Of a DNA stretch of 22,507 nt, positions 14,579-22,507 are shown piece by piece. The stretch covers positions 1 to 22,507 of the forward strand of contig JBDTWJ010000046.1 in the NCBI GenBank assembly GCA_040006755.1, written 5' to 3'. A model generated the notes under the pieces. The model made no database searches. It had not been told where the DNA came from and was given only the letters and a program-made list of their open reading frames with translations. The first letter of the stretch is position 1, and the number at the start of each line of letters is the position of its first letter. Origin of the DNA: JAENVT01 sp040006755 (GTDB lineage: Bacteria; Actinomycetota; Acidimicrobiia; Acidimicrobiales; Ilumatobacteraceae). Both the position numbers and the translations under genes were made by a program.

Positions 14579-16089
14579 GGCGCGACCACGGCCGGCAGAG
14601 GTTCAACATACGAGGTCTTCTCGCTGACGTGCTCGATCAACCTGTTGACGCTGGGCTCGATGCGGTCGAGCATCGGCTTGGGATACAGCCCGGTGAACAC
14701 AATCACGCCGACAAGAGGCAGGAGAACGGCGGCCTCGCGCATCTTGAGATCGGGGAAGCTTCTGTTGGCATCGTCGGGCTCGCCATGGAACACCCGTTGA
14801 TACGCCCACAGGAGGTACAGCGCGGCGAGAATCACACCGGTGGTAGCGACGACGGTCCACCACCTCGCCGTGAGGAACGATCCGATCAGCACGAGGTACT
14901 CACCGACGAATCCGTTGAGGCCGGGCACGCCGATCGACGACAGCATGACCACCATGAACACCCCGGCGAAGATGGGCGCAACCTTCTGCAAGCCCTTCAA
15001 CTCGGAGATCTCACGCGTGTGACGACGGTCGTAGATCATGCCGACGAGGAGGAACAGGGCACCCGTTGACACACCATGGTTGATGTTCTGCATCACACCA
15101 CCTGTGATCGATTGACTGGTCATTGCGAAGATGCCGAGCACGATGAACCCGAGGTGAGCCACCGAGGAATACGCCACCAAGCGTTTGAGGTCTTTCTGCA
15201 TGGTTGCCGCGATGGCGCCGTAGATGATGCCGATGACCGCGAGCGTCAACCACAGGCTGCGGCTCCAACGTGCAGCCTCGGGAAACAGATACACGCCGAA
15301 TCGCAGCAGGCCGTATGTACCGAGCTTCAGCATCACGGCCGCCAGGATCACCGAGCCACCGGTGGGCGCCTGGGTATGGGCGTCGGGCAGCCAGGTGTGA
15401 AGCGGGAAGATCGGGACCTTGACAGCAAACGCGACGGCGAACGCGAAGAACAACCAACGTCCCGTAGTGGCGGCGAAGTCGGCTTTGGCCAACTCGATGA
15501 GGTCGAACGTCAGCGGTCCGTTCCCCTTGGCGATGACTGCGGTGGCGATGATCCCCACGAGCATGAAGGCTGACCCGACCATCGTAAAAAGAAAGAACTT
15601 CGTCGCCGCATAGACCCGCCCCTCGTATCCCCAACCGGCGATCAGGAAGTACATCGGCACGAGCACTATCTCGAAGAACACGAAGAACAGGAACAGGTCG
15701 AGGCTGATGAAGCTGCCCATCAGGCCGGCTTCGAGCAACAGCATCCACGACAGGTACCGCTTGTGATCGTGATGGGGGTCAGTGCCCGCCACCACCAACG
15801 GGAACAGCACGCCGGTGAGCAAGACGAGGAACAGCGAAATGCCATCGATGCCGAGATGCCACGAAATGCCCCAGGGCTTTATCCAGGTGTGCATGCTGAC
15901 GAACTGGAAGTCGGCGTTCGACTTGTCGAACGCGACCACCACCCAGATGCTGAGACCGAGCGTCAGTACGCTCGACAACAGTGCGATGAGCTTCACCCAT
16001 TCGGGTCGGCGGTTGGAGAACGCAGCCACCAGCACCGCGCCGGCGGTCGGCACCAGCACGAACATGGTCAGGATGGGGAAATTGATCAC
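14575..16089 (-). CDS. nuoM: NADH-quinone oxidoreductase subunit M (NuoM)
   Basis: NuoM is the central antiporter-like proton-channel subunit of complex I. The 504-residue product has the NuoM signatures: the conserved glutamate in FFVFFEIVLVPMYFLIAGWG, the lysine in AATKFFLFTMVGSAFML, and FPLHTWLPDAHTQAPTGGSV, which distinguishes NuoM from NuoL. LKRLVAYSSVAHLGF follows. The start is GTG 16089, overlapping the nuoL stop in GTGA, and the stop overlaps nuoN in ATGA. These overlaps predict tight translational coupling of L, M and N. Length is typical for the family and nothing is missing. Confidence 0.97.
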   Translation of the reverse strand: MINFPILTMFVLVPTAGAVLVAAFSNRRPEWVKLIALLSSVLTLGLSIWVVVAFDKSNADFQFVSMHTWIKPWGISWHLGIDGISLFLVLLTGVLFPLVVAGTDPHHDHKRYLSWMLLLEAGLMGSFISLDLFLFFVFFEIVLVPMYFLIAGWGYEGRVYAATKFFLFTMVGSAFMLVGIIATAVIAKGNGPLTFDLIELAKADFAATTGRWLFFAFAVAFAVKVPIFPLHTWLPDAHTQAPTGGSVILAAVMLKLGTYGLLRFGVYLFPEAARWSRSLWLTLAVIGIIYGAIAATMQKDLKRLVAYSSVAHLGFIVLGIFAMTSQSITGGVMQNINHGVSTGALFLLVGMIYDRRHTREISELKGLQKVAPIFAGVFMVVMLSSIGVPGLNGFVGEYLVLIGSFLTARWWTVVATTGVILAALYLLWAYQRVFHGEPDDANRSFPDLKMREAAVLLPLVGVIVFTGLYPKPMLDRIEPSVNRLIEHVSEKTSYVEPLPAVVAP

Positions 16090-17972
16090 CGGTTACCCCG
16101 CACCACGACGAACCAACCGAGCAATAACACGACGCCGACGCCGATGGCTGCCGCGTAGTTGCGCACGTTCCCGCTCTGAACGGTGCGGATCTTTTGGGCC
16201 GTGCCGCGGACCAGCCGACCAATGCCGTTGACAGCGCCGTCGACGACGTTGGCGTCGTACCAAGCGACTGCGTCGAATGCCCCGCGTCCCGGGCCACCCA
16301 TGAACTTGCTGACCGCCGCGTCGTAGTGCCACCCGTCGGCAAGCACGGCGGGTTCGATCGGTTTGGCTTTGTGTTTGCCGTAGATCATGATCGCCAGCGC
16401 GATGCCGATGATCGCGATGACGGTGGCGACAGCAGCGAGCGGCAGCTTGGCTGTATCACTGTCGTGCGTGCCAAGGACTGGCTCGAGCCAGTGGGTGAGT
16501 TTCTCAGTGGTCGCGTTGAACGGAAGGTTCAGAATCCCACCGACGATCGATAGCCCGGCGAGCACCACGAGTGGGATCAACATGATGGTCGGGCTCTCGT
16601 GCGGCTGGACGTCGCCGTGGGCTCCGTGCTCCTCGTGGGCATCGTGCCAACGCGCCTCGCCGTAGAACACCATGATCACCTGGCGTGTCATGTAGTAGGC
16701 GGTCAGCAGCGCTGTGACAAGCCCGATCACCCACAGCACGGGACTCTTGTCGTACGCGGCCAGCAAGATGTCGTCCTTGCTCCAGAAGCCGGAGAAGGGA
16801 GGCACGCCGGCAATTGACAACCATCCGACGATGAACGTTGCGGCCGTCACCGGCATCAGCTTGCGGAGCGCGCCCATGCGACGCATGTCTTGCTCGTCAT
16901 GCATGCCGTGGATGACCGCGCCGGATCCGAGGAAGAGCAACGCCTTGAAGAACGCGTGCGTGATCATGTGGAAGATGGCAGCCGTGTACGCACCCGAGCC
17001 GACGGCGAGGAACATGTAGCCGAGCTGGCTGATCGTCGAGTAGGCCAGCACCTTCTTGATGTCGTTCTGCGCGACAGCGATCGTCGCCGCGAACAACGCG
17101 GTGACCGCGCCGACGACCGCGATCAATGTCGGCGCATACGACGAGGAGACTTCGAGGACTGGGCTCATGCGACACATCAAGAACACGCCGGCCGTCACCA
17201 TCGTGGCGGCGTGGATGAGCGCCGACACCGGCGCCGGACCCTCCATCGCGTCGGGTAGCCACAGATACAAGGGAAGTTGGGCGCTCTTGCCACAGGCGCC
17301 CATGAAGGCGAATAGTGCTATTGCCGTCGCCGTCGATTTCGCAATGCTGCCGGCAGCGTCGTTGATGCCGAGGTAGCTCAGCGTGCCGGTGGCCTGAAAG
17401 GCGAAAAACATCGACAGCATGAATCCCCAGTCACCGACACGGTTGGTGACGAACGCCTTCTTGCCTGCGGTGGCCGCGATGTCGCGCTCGTGCCAGAAGG
17501 CGATCAGCAGGTAGCTGCACGTGCCGACACCCTCCCACCCGAGGAAGGTCACGAGCATGTTCTCTCCGAGCACCAGCACCAACATGCTGAACGCGAACAG
17601 GTTGAGGTACAGGAAGAACTTGGAGAATCGCGGATCGCCGTGCATGTAGCCGATGGAGTAGAGGTGGATCAGCGTGCCGATGCCTGTCACGAACAGGCAC
17701 ATCGTGATGCTGAGCGGATCGGCGAGGAACGAGAAGTCGACCTTCAACGAACCGACGGGCACCCACGTGAACACTTTGGAGATGTGCTCGCGCTCCTCGG
17801 CAGATTTCGAGAGCAGGTCGAAGAAGGCTCCGACGGTGACAACGAAGGCAGCGCCACACATCAATGTTGCGAGGTAACCCGCTTTGGGGTCACCCAATCG
17901 ACGACCGAACAGCAGGATCAGCACGAATCCGGCGAGTGGGAGTGCAGGGATCAACCACACCACGTCGAGCAT
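16086..17972 (-). CDS. nuoL: NADH-quinone oxidoreductase subunit L (NuoL)
   Basis: NuoL is the distal antiporter-like subunit, and its long lateral helix spans the membrane arm. The 628-residue product has the channel glutamate in FLGWEGVGTCSYLLI, FVTNRVGDWGFMLSMF, LPLYLWLPDAMEGPAPVSAL, and IKKVLAYSTISQLGY. The C-terminal extension with a last hydrophobic segment (AAAIGVGVVLLLGWFVVV) is consistent with the lateral helix and anchor. A loop near residues 454-475 is unusually histidine-rich (at least six His). The start is ATG 17972, three bases after the nuoK stop. The stop overlaps nuoM in GTGA. Confidence 0.97.
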   Translation of the reverse strand: MLDVVWLIPALPLAGFVLILLFGRRLGDPKAGYLATLMCGAAFVVTVGAFFDLLSKSAEEREHISKVFTWVPVGSLKVDFSFLADPLSITMCLFVTGIGTLIHLYSIGYMHGDPRFSKFFLYLNLFAFSMLVLVLGENMLVTFLGWEGVGTCSYLLIAFWHERDIAATAGKKAFVTNRVGDWGFMLSMFFAFQATGTLSYLGINDAAGSIAKSTATAIALFAFMGACGKSAQLPLYLWLPDAMEGPAPVSALIHAATMVTAGVFLMCRMSPVLEVSSSYAPTLIAVVGAVTALFAATIAVAQNDIKKVLAYSTISQLGYMFLAVGSGAYTAAIFHMITHAFFKALLFLGSGAVIHGMHDEQDMRRMGALRKLMPVTAATFIVGWLSIAGVPPFSGFWSKDDILLAAYDKSPVLWVIGLVTALLTAYYMTRQVIMVFYGEARWHDAHEEHGAHGDVQPHESPTIMLIPLVVLAGLSIVGGILNLPFNATTEKLTHWLEPVLGTHDSDTAKLPLAAVATVIAIIGIALAIMIYGKHKAKPIEPAVLADGWHYDAAVSKFMGGPGRGAFDAVAWYDANVVDGAVNGIGRLVRGTAQKIRTVQSGNVRNYAAAIGVGVVLLLGWFVVVRGNR

Positions 17973-17975
17973 GGC

Positions 17976-18290
17976 TCAGCCCTTCAATTCCGCGAGGTCG
18001 TCTGCGGTGGCGTTTGGCTTGCGACGCAGGATCGCGACGATGATGCCGAGACCAACGACGACTTCGGCAGCAGCGACCACCATCACGAAGAAGACGGTTG
18101 TCTGCCCGCCGATGTCGCCGAGCTTTTTGCTGAGCGCCACGAAGCTGAGGTTGACGGCATTGAGCATCAGTTCGATGCACATCAGCATGATCAGTGGATT
18201 GCGCCGCACCAACACTCCCACCGTGCCGACGCCGAACAGCACCGCAGCGAGTACGAGATACCACGTGGTGGTCGGAGCCGCGGCGATCAC
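17976..18290 (-). CDS. nuoK: NADH-quinone oxidoreductase subunit K (NuoK)
   Basis: NuoK is a three-helix membrane subunit that carries part of the central proton path. The 104-residue product has both conserved intramembrane glutamates, in LMCIELMLNAVNL (helix 2) and VVAAAEVVVGLGI (helix 3). The loop between them contains SKKLGDIGGQTTVFFVM. The start is GTG 18290, overlapping the nuoJ stop in GTGA. The gene ends three bases before nuoL. Length matches the usual 100 or so residues, with a slightly longer N-terminus. Confidence 0.96.
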   Translation of the reverse strand: MIAAAPTTTWYLVLAAVLFGVGTVGVLVRRNPLIMLMCIELMLNAVNLSFVALSKKLGDIGGQTTVFFVMVVAAAEVVVGLGIIVAILRRKPNATADDLAELKG

Positions 18291-18859
18291 GACGAGGTCT
18301 CCGTCGTCGTCCGCGTTGGGGACTTCGGAGCGCGGCGGGCCAGCAACACCGTGCCGACGACCGCGATCACGAGCAGCACAGATGTCAGTTCGAACGCCAG
18401 CACGTGGTCGCTGAACAGATCACGAGCGAGCCTTCGAACGTTGCTGTCGTGCGGATTGAGCGCGTCGACGGCAGTCACCGCATCGCTCTGCGGTGGTTTG
18501 ACCACGCCGATGTTGTCACGCGAGGCGATCGCCGCGTACACGATGAGGCCGATGACACCGCCACCCACGATTCCCGCGGTCTTTCGTTGCAGCTTGAGCG
18601 GCTCGATCTGCAGATCCTCGGCTTTGTCGACACCGAGCAACATGATGACGAACAGGAACAGCACCACGATGGCGCCGGCATAGACGATCACTTGCACCAC
18701 CGCGAGGAACTGCGCCTCCTGGGCGATGTACAGCACGGCTACGCCGAACAGCGTGAGGATGAGGCTGAGCGCAGCATGAACCGGATGCGAGCGCGTGATG
18801 ACCCCCACCGCCCCGGCCAGGATCATCAGGCCCGCGCAGATGAACACGAACAACTGCAT
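18287..18859 (-). CDS. nuoJ: NADH-quinone oxidoreductase subunit J (NuoJ)
   Basis: NuoJ is a five-helix membrane subunit. Its third helix, with a pi-bulge, couples quinone reduction to proton pumping. The 190-residue product has the family hallmark EAQFLAVVQVIVYAGAIVVL at about residues 47-66, followed by FLFVIMLLG. A hydrophilic stretch of roughly 50 residues separates this from the last helix (LTSVLLVIAVVGTVLLA). The start is ATG 18859, overlapping the nuoI stop in TGATG. An 18-codon upstream extension in frame is not family-like and lies within nuoI. The stop overlaps nuoK. Confidence 0.95.
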   Translation of the reverse strand: MQLFVFICAGLMILAGAVGVITRSHPVHAALSLILTLFGVAVLYIAQEAQFLAVVQVIVYAGAIVVLFLFVIMLLGVDKAEDLQIEPLKLQRKTAGIVGGGVIGLIVYAAIASRDNIGVVKPPQSDAVTAVDALNPHDSNVRRLARDLFSDHVLAFELTSVLLVIAVVGTVLLARRAPKSPTRTTTETSS

Positions 18860-19494
18860 CAGGGTGCTGGCTCCTCGGGCTCGCGAAGCCCGTAGCCGAG
18901 TTCGCTGCTCCACCCGACCTCGCCAACGAAGTTGGCATCGCCACTGGGCGATGTGGCCCGCATCCAGCCGCTGGTGTGCTCGTCCTCGCCCGGCCGCCAG
19001 TCTTCCCAGGGCATGTGCTGCGGGCTGCCGTCGTCGCCGACGAGGAGCTCATCCTTCGTGTAGATCGCGTCCTGCCGGTTGGTGAAGCTGAACTCGAACA
19101 GCTTCGTCTCGGTGATCGCCTCGGTGGGGCACGCTTCGACACACAGATCGCAATGGATGCAGCGCAGGTAGTTGATCTCGTAGACGAACCCGAATCGCTC
19201 GCCGGGCGACGTGGGATTCTGCGGATCGTTGTCGGCGCCGCGCACGTGGATGCACTTCGCGGGGCAGACGCCGGCACACAGCTCGCATCCGATGCACTTC
19301 TCCATACCGTCTTCGTACCGGTTGAGCACATGACGCCCGTGCATACGCTCGGGCTTGTCGATCTTCTCGTCGCGACCCTCGGTGTCGTTGCCCGTCTTGG
19401 CAAGTCGCCCACCGGAATACGACGTCGTGACGCGCTTGCCCCCGAACAATCGGTGCTGCCTGGCGGTGACCAGAAATCCGTCGAGGTATCCCAT
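18859..19494 (-). CDS. nuoI: NADH-quinone oxidoreductase subunit I (NuoI), 2x[4Fe-4S]
   Basis: NuoI is the ferredoxin-like subunit holding clusters N6a and N6b between the NADH module and N2. The 211-residue product has two complete motifs: C67-x2-C70-x2-C73-x3-C77 (CIGCELCAGVCP) and C112-x2-C115-x2-C118-x3-C122 (CIHCDLCVEACP). The start is ATG 19494, overlapping the nuoH stop in TGATG. The frame is open far upstream, but that part is antisense-like or out of frame to nuoH and not real. The C-terminal 60 residues are acidic and variable, as in other actinobacterial NuoI. Confidence 0.97.
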   Translation of the reverse strand: MGYLDGFLVTARQHRLFGGKRVTTSYSGGRLAKTGNDTEGRDEKIDKPERMHGRHVLNRYEDGMEKCIGCELCAGVCPAKCIHVRGADNDPQNPTSPGERFGFVYEINYLRCIHCDLCVEACPTEAITETKLFEFSFTNRQDAIYTKDELLVGDDGSPQHMPWEDWRPGEDEHTSGWMRATSPSGDANFVGEVGWSSELGYGLREPEEPAP

Positions 19495-20717
19495 CAGAAC
19501 ATCGCCCCTTCTCGTTCGCGGTTGCGTGCACTGACACGTGTCGCCAACATCAGCAGTCCTCCGGCCGCTGCCAGCACCAGCAGGGCGATGACACCGACGG
19601 TCGTCTTGTGCAATCGCGTCCAGCCCCGATCGCCGCCGACACGCAGCAGTGCCAGCAACATGAACCAGCCGAGCGCCACCGGAATCATCACCTTCCAACC
19701 GAGGTTCATCAACTGGTCGTAGCGGAAACGAGGCAGCGTGGCCCGGAACCACACATAGATATAGAGGAAGACAAGCAGCTTCAGGAAGAACCACACCGTT
19801 CCTGAGAACGGCCCGAGGAACGACAAGATGTTGCTGTCGCCCGCGATCCTGAGTGGCTGCGGACCACCGAAGAACAGCGTGACGATCACCCCGCTCATCG
19901 TCACGGTGTTCATGAACTCGGCGAGGTAGAACAGCGCAAATCGGATGCTGGAATACTCGGTGTTGAAACCGCCGACGAGCTCCTGTTCGGCTTCGACGAG
20001 GTCGAACGGTGGCCGGTTCAACTCGGCCGTCGCGGCGATGAGGAAGATCACGAACGGCACGAATGCCGTGGCCGCGACCTGCCATTTCGAGAGGCTGCTC
20101 TGGTAGGCGACGATCCCGCTGGTGCTGAGGGTTCCCGTGACGAGAATGACCGCCGCCAGGCTGAGTCCGAGCGCCGCTTCGTAGCTGACCATCTGCGCCG
20201 AGGCCCGCACCGAACCGATCAGTGGGTACTTCGAACCACTGGCCCAACCGGCGAGCATGATGCCGTAGACCGAGATCGAACTCAGCGCCAACAGCAGCAG
20301 GACGCCGATCGCCGGATCGGCCAGCTGCAGTCGGGTGACGTGACCGAACAGCACGACGGTGCCGTCTTTGTTGCGACTGAAATCTCCGCCGAGTGGGATG
20401 ACGCTCCACACCAGGAAAGCTGGCACGAAGGCGAGGTACGGCGCCAGCTTGAACACGAAGCGATCGCTCTGCTCGGGGATCAGGTCTTCCTTGAAGAACA
20501 GCTTGATGCCATCTGCCAGCGTCTGCAGGATGCCGAACGGACCCGCCTTGTTGGGTCCGATGCGATTCTGCATTCCGGCGATCGCCTTGCGCTCGAACCA
20601 CACCATCAACATTGTGGCCACGAGTCCGAGGACGAAGATGACGATGACCTTCATCAGCACGATCGCGACATCGCCGAGGGTCAGGTCGCCGATGAGGAGC
20701 GGGTCGAGAGCCAACAT
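19494..20717 (-). CDS. nuoH: NADH-quinone oxidoreductase subunit H (NuoH)
   Basis: NuoH is the membrane subunit that forms most of the quinone access channel and contacts NuoB and NuoD. The 407-residue product has the signatures MVWFERKAIAGMQNRIGPNK near residues 38-57, GWASGSKYPLIGSVRASAQM, and AELNRPPFDLVEAEQELVGG followed by FNTEYSSIRFALFYLAEF. About eight transmembrane helices are evident. It is longer than the roughly 325-residue enterobacterial form because of a C-terminal extension with one more hydrophobic stretch (VIALLVLAAAGGLLMLA), as is common in actinobacteria. The ATG start at 20717 overlaps the nuoG stop in TGATG. Confidence 0.97.
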   Translation of the reverse strand: MLALDPLLIGDLTLGDVAIVLMKVIVIFVLGLVATMLMVWFERKAIAGMQNRIGPNKAGPFGILQTLADGIKLFFKEDLIPEQSDRFVFKLAPYLAFVPAFLVWSVIPLGGDFSRNKDGTVVLFGHVTRLQLADPAIGVLLLLALSSISVYGIMLAGWASGSKYPLIGSVRASAQMVSYEAALGLSLAAVILVTGTLSTSGIVAYQSSLSKWQVAATAFVPFVIFLIAATAELNRPPFDLVEAEQELVGGFNTEYSSIRFALFYLAEFMNTVTMSGVIVTLFFGGPQPLRIAGDSNILSFLGPFSGTVWFFLKLLVFLYIYVWFRATLPRFRYDQLMNLGWKVMIPVALGWFMLLALLRVGGDRGWTRLHKTTVGVIALLVLAAAGGLLMLATRVSARNREREGAMF

Positions 20718-22507
20718 CAGAACGACTCCACGCGCACGTCGGTGACGACATCGGACGAATCGATCAGTTCGCCGATGCTGGGGCCGGGCTGATTGAACGG
20801 GACCCAGGCGGATCCGCGTACAACGCTGTAGTCGGCAACGACCTTGAACACCATCGACGCGCGCTTACTGGTGACCTTGACATCGGCGCCGTCGGTGGAG
20901 CCGACGCGCTCGACATCGAGAGGATGCAGGTGCAGCTGAGAGCCCGGCGCAAGATGTGCCAACGAGGGCGACATCGCTGTGCCGACAGCATTGTCGTAGA
21001 GCTTGCGGCTGACCACGAGGCGGTAGTCGTAGCTGTTGCGCTCGTCGATCGGCGAGGTGCTGGCGCTGGTCGGGGGCAGCGACCCCTTGCACACGATCCC
21101 GTCGCGTGCCGTGCGCAGCGCGGCCGCAGTCGCCTCGCCGAAACCGGGCACGTTCGCAGCAATGGCGTTGGTGAGATCGTCGACCGACGACACGCCGAGA
21201 TCGCCACCGAGAAGTTCAGCGAGTTCGACCGCGATCATCCAGTCGGGACGGCTGGTACCAGTCGGCGTGACCTTCTCGGAGAGTGTGGTGACCCGACCTT
21301 CGATGTTGGTGGTGGTTCCGCTCTTCTCGCCGTACGCAGCCGCGGCGAGCACGACGTCGGCCGGCGAGCTCGACTTCGTGAGGAACGTGTCGACGGCGAT
21401 GATCCGCGGCGCACCAGCCATCATCCGCCTCGCCAGGTCGGTGTCGGGAAAGTCGGACAACGGATCGCAACCGAGCAGCACGAGGCACTCGATCTTGCCG
21501 GCGGCTGCGGCCCTGGCGATCTCCAAGACCCGCATGCCATCGTCGCCGGGCCTGAGCCCCATTTCGATGGCGCCGATGACGTTGCCGCGGCGAAGCGCCG
21601 GCAGCACCTTGGCACCCGCGGCAATCTCCAACGCTGCGATCACGCCATTTCCGACCTCGCGCGGGTGCTCAGCGAGATTCGCCCGGCCGGAGACGATGAC
21701 CACCGGACCCTTGGCGAGTTGAGCGACGATCTCGGGATCGGCGCCGGCAGCGGCGACGGTCTGCGTGATGTTGCCCGCTTGGTACTCGATGGTCTTCCAC
21801 GCATGCGCACTGAGCCCGCTGCGCTTCTGCGCGAATTCAAGGATGCGGCTGCGACGCTTCTGTGCGGCATCGCGCAAGCGCAGGTACAGCACCGGCAGTT
21901 CTTCCTTGAGATCCGGTGCCATGAGAATGATGGTCGCCGCGTTCGCCGCCTCGTCGATGGTCGCCCGCTCGAAGCCGAGCAGGTTGATCTGTGCACCGTC
22001 ACCCATCTGCGGATAGACGTGGGGCGTGCCGATGACATCGTGGGCAAGCCTGGCCCACGCATACGCGTCTTCGTTCGTGCCGCGCGCGCCACCGATCACC
22101 GCGATCGAGCCGGCACCTGCCGCGGCCTTTGCGTCGGTGATCAGTTCGGCGGCGCGAGTGAGTGCGGCACTCCACGTCGTCGGTTCCAGCTCGTCATCGA
22201 CGCGCACCATCGGCGCTGCGAGACGTTGAGGGCTGTTGACCGCCTCGAAATTGAAGCGGCCACGATCGCACAGCCAACCCCAGTTGACGGGATCACTGTC
22301 GACGCCCTGGTAGCGCAACAACTCGTCGTGACTCGACTGAACGACCGTTCGGCAACCGACCGAACAGGTGGTGCAGGTGCTCTCGGTTTGCTCCAGATCC
22401 CACGGGCGAGCCTTGAACCGGTACGGCTTGGCGGTGAGCGCACCGACCGGGCAGATCTGCACGGTGTTGCCACTGAAGTAGCTGACGAACGGCTCGTCGG
22501 GGAACGT
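20717..22507 (-). CDS. nuoG: NADH-quinone oxidoreductase subunit G (NuoG), 5' part cut by window edge
   Basis: NuoG is the large iron-sulfur subunit of the NADH-oxidising arm. The visible 596 residues begin inside the N-terminal iron-sulfur region (GNTVQICPVGALTAKPYRF, with the last cysteine of a [4Fe-4S] site). A molybdopterin-oxidoreductase-type domain follows. Its first motif is CTTCSVGC with a fourth cysteine in WLCDRGRF, spaced C-x2-C-x3-C-x27-C. This is the full ligand set for the extra cluster N7, found in many bacterial but not mitochondrial enzymes. The C-terminal part (HLAPGSQLHLHPLDVERVG) is the dinucleotide-binding-type domain. About 200 N-terminal residues lie beyond the right edge, judging from family length. 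A GTG at 22462 is internal, since family sequence continues upstream of it. Confidence 0.96.
   Translation of the reverse strand, partial: TFPDEPFVSYFSGNTVQICPVGALTAKPYRFKARPWDLEQTESTCTTCSVGCRTVVQSSHDELLRYQGVDSDPVNWGWLCDRGRFNFEAVNSPQRLAAPMVRVDDELEPTTWSAALTRAAELITDAKAAAGAGSIAVIGGARGTNEDAYAWARLAHDVIGTPHVYPQMGDGAQINLLGFERATIDEAANAATIILMAPDLKEELPVLYLRLRDAAQKRRSRILEFAQKRSGLSAHAWKTIEYQAGNITQTVAAAGADPEIVAQLAKGPVVIVSGRANLAEHPREVGNGVIAALEIAAGAKVLPALRRGNVIGAIEMGLRPGDDGMRVLEIARAAAAGKIECLVLLGCDPLSDFPDTDLARRMMAGAPRIIAVDTFLTKSSSPADVVLAAAAYGEKSGTTTNIEGRVTTLSEKVTPTGTSRPDWMIAVELAELLGGDLGVSSVDDLTNAIAANVPGFGEATAAALRTARDGIVCKGSLPPTSASTSPIDERNSYDYRLVVSRKLYDNAVGTAMSPSLAHLAPGSQLHLHPLDVERVGSTDGADVKVTSKRASMVFKVVADYSVVRGSAWVPFNQPGPSIGELIDSSDVVTDVRVESF

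Noticed and set aside
13736..14800. Plus-strand open frame (354 codons) opposite nuoN and nuoM
   Set aside because: It is antisense to two genes with clear family motifs and has no domain signal.
17490..18683. Plus-strand open frame (397 codons) opposite nuoL, nuoK and nuoJ
   Set aside because: It crosses three certain nuo genes on the other strand and has the His/Asp/Glu/Arg-rich look of an antisense shadow.
22460..22462. GTG 22462 as the real start of nuoG
   Set aside because: The NuoG-type sequence continues in frame upstream to the window edge, so this is an internal valine codon.

Overview
The window is high-GC DNA (roughly 60-65% by eye). It has frequent GTG starts, tightly overlapping genes and possible leaderless promoters. 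Together with the style of the complex I subunits, this suggests an actinobacterium, possibly of the Acidimicrobiia. That placement is inference, because no rRNA or marker gene is present. I found no tRNA, rRNA, CRISPR array, transposase or integrase.

Right block (13058-22507, minus strand): eight genes of the proton-pumping NADH:quinone oxidoreductase (complex I) in the order nuoG-H-I-J-K-L-M-N. nuoG is cut by the right edge. Almost every junction is a 1-base (TGATG) or 4-base (GTGA or ATGA) stop/start overlap. Left block (1-2254, minus strand): nuoA-B-C-D, with nuoD cut by the left edge. Read along the minus strand the order is G-H-I-J-K-L-M-N, then about 10.8 kb of other genes, then A-B-C-D. 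This is a split and circularly permuted version of the usual A-to-N operon. nuoE and nuoF are not in the window.

Middle block (2684-12991): nine genes on alternating strands, with a theme of amine and amino-acid nitrogen metabolism. They are a choline/ethanolamine-kinase-like phosphotransferase, an APC-family amino-acid/amine permease, a DUF885 metallohydrolase, a GMP-synthase-like class I glutamine amidotransferase, a threonine dehydratase with a C-terminal ACT domain, an NAD(P)-dependent aldehyde dehydrogenase, an unassigned HisA/NanE-like TIM-barrel protein, and two tandem paralogous PuuD-like gamma-glutamyl hydrolases. The permease, aldehyde dehydrogenase and PuuD-like set resembles part of a gamma-glutamylated amine (putrescine/GABA-type) catabolic route. 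The glutamate-ligating synthetase (PuuA/GlnA-like) and the amine oxidase (PuuB-like) are not here.

Non-coding features include a strong bidirectional terminator at 3595-3632, a weaker one at 13001-13028, two hairpins in the convergent gap 7171-7503, and a 19/20 direct repeat flanking that gap. There is also an operator-like palindrome at 5344-5360 and several -10-like hexamers 6-10 bases before unled start codons. The most unusual small-scale signal is an 11-codon mini-ORF bridging nuoC and nuoD by 4-base overlaps at both ends.
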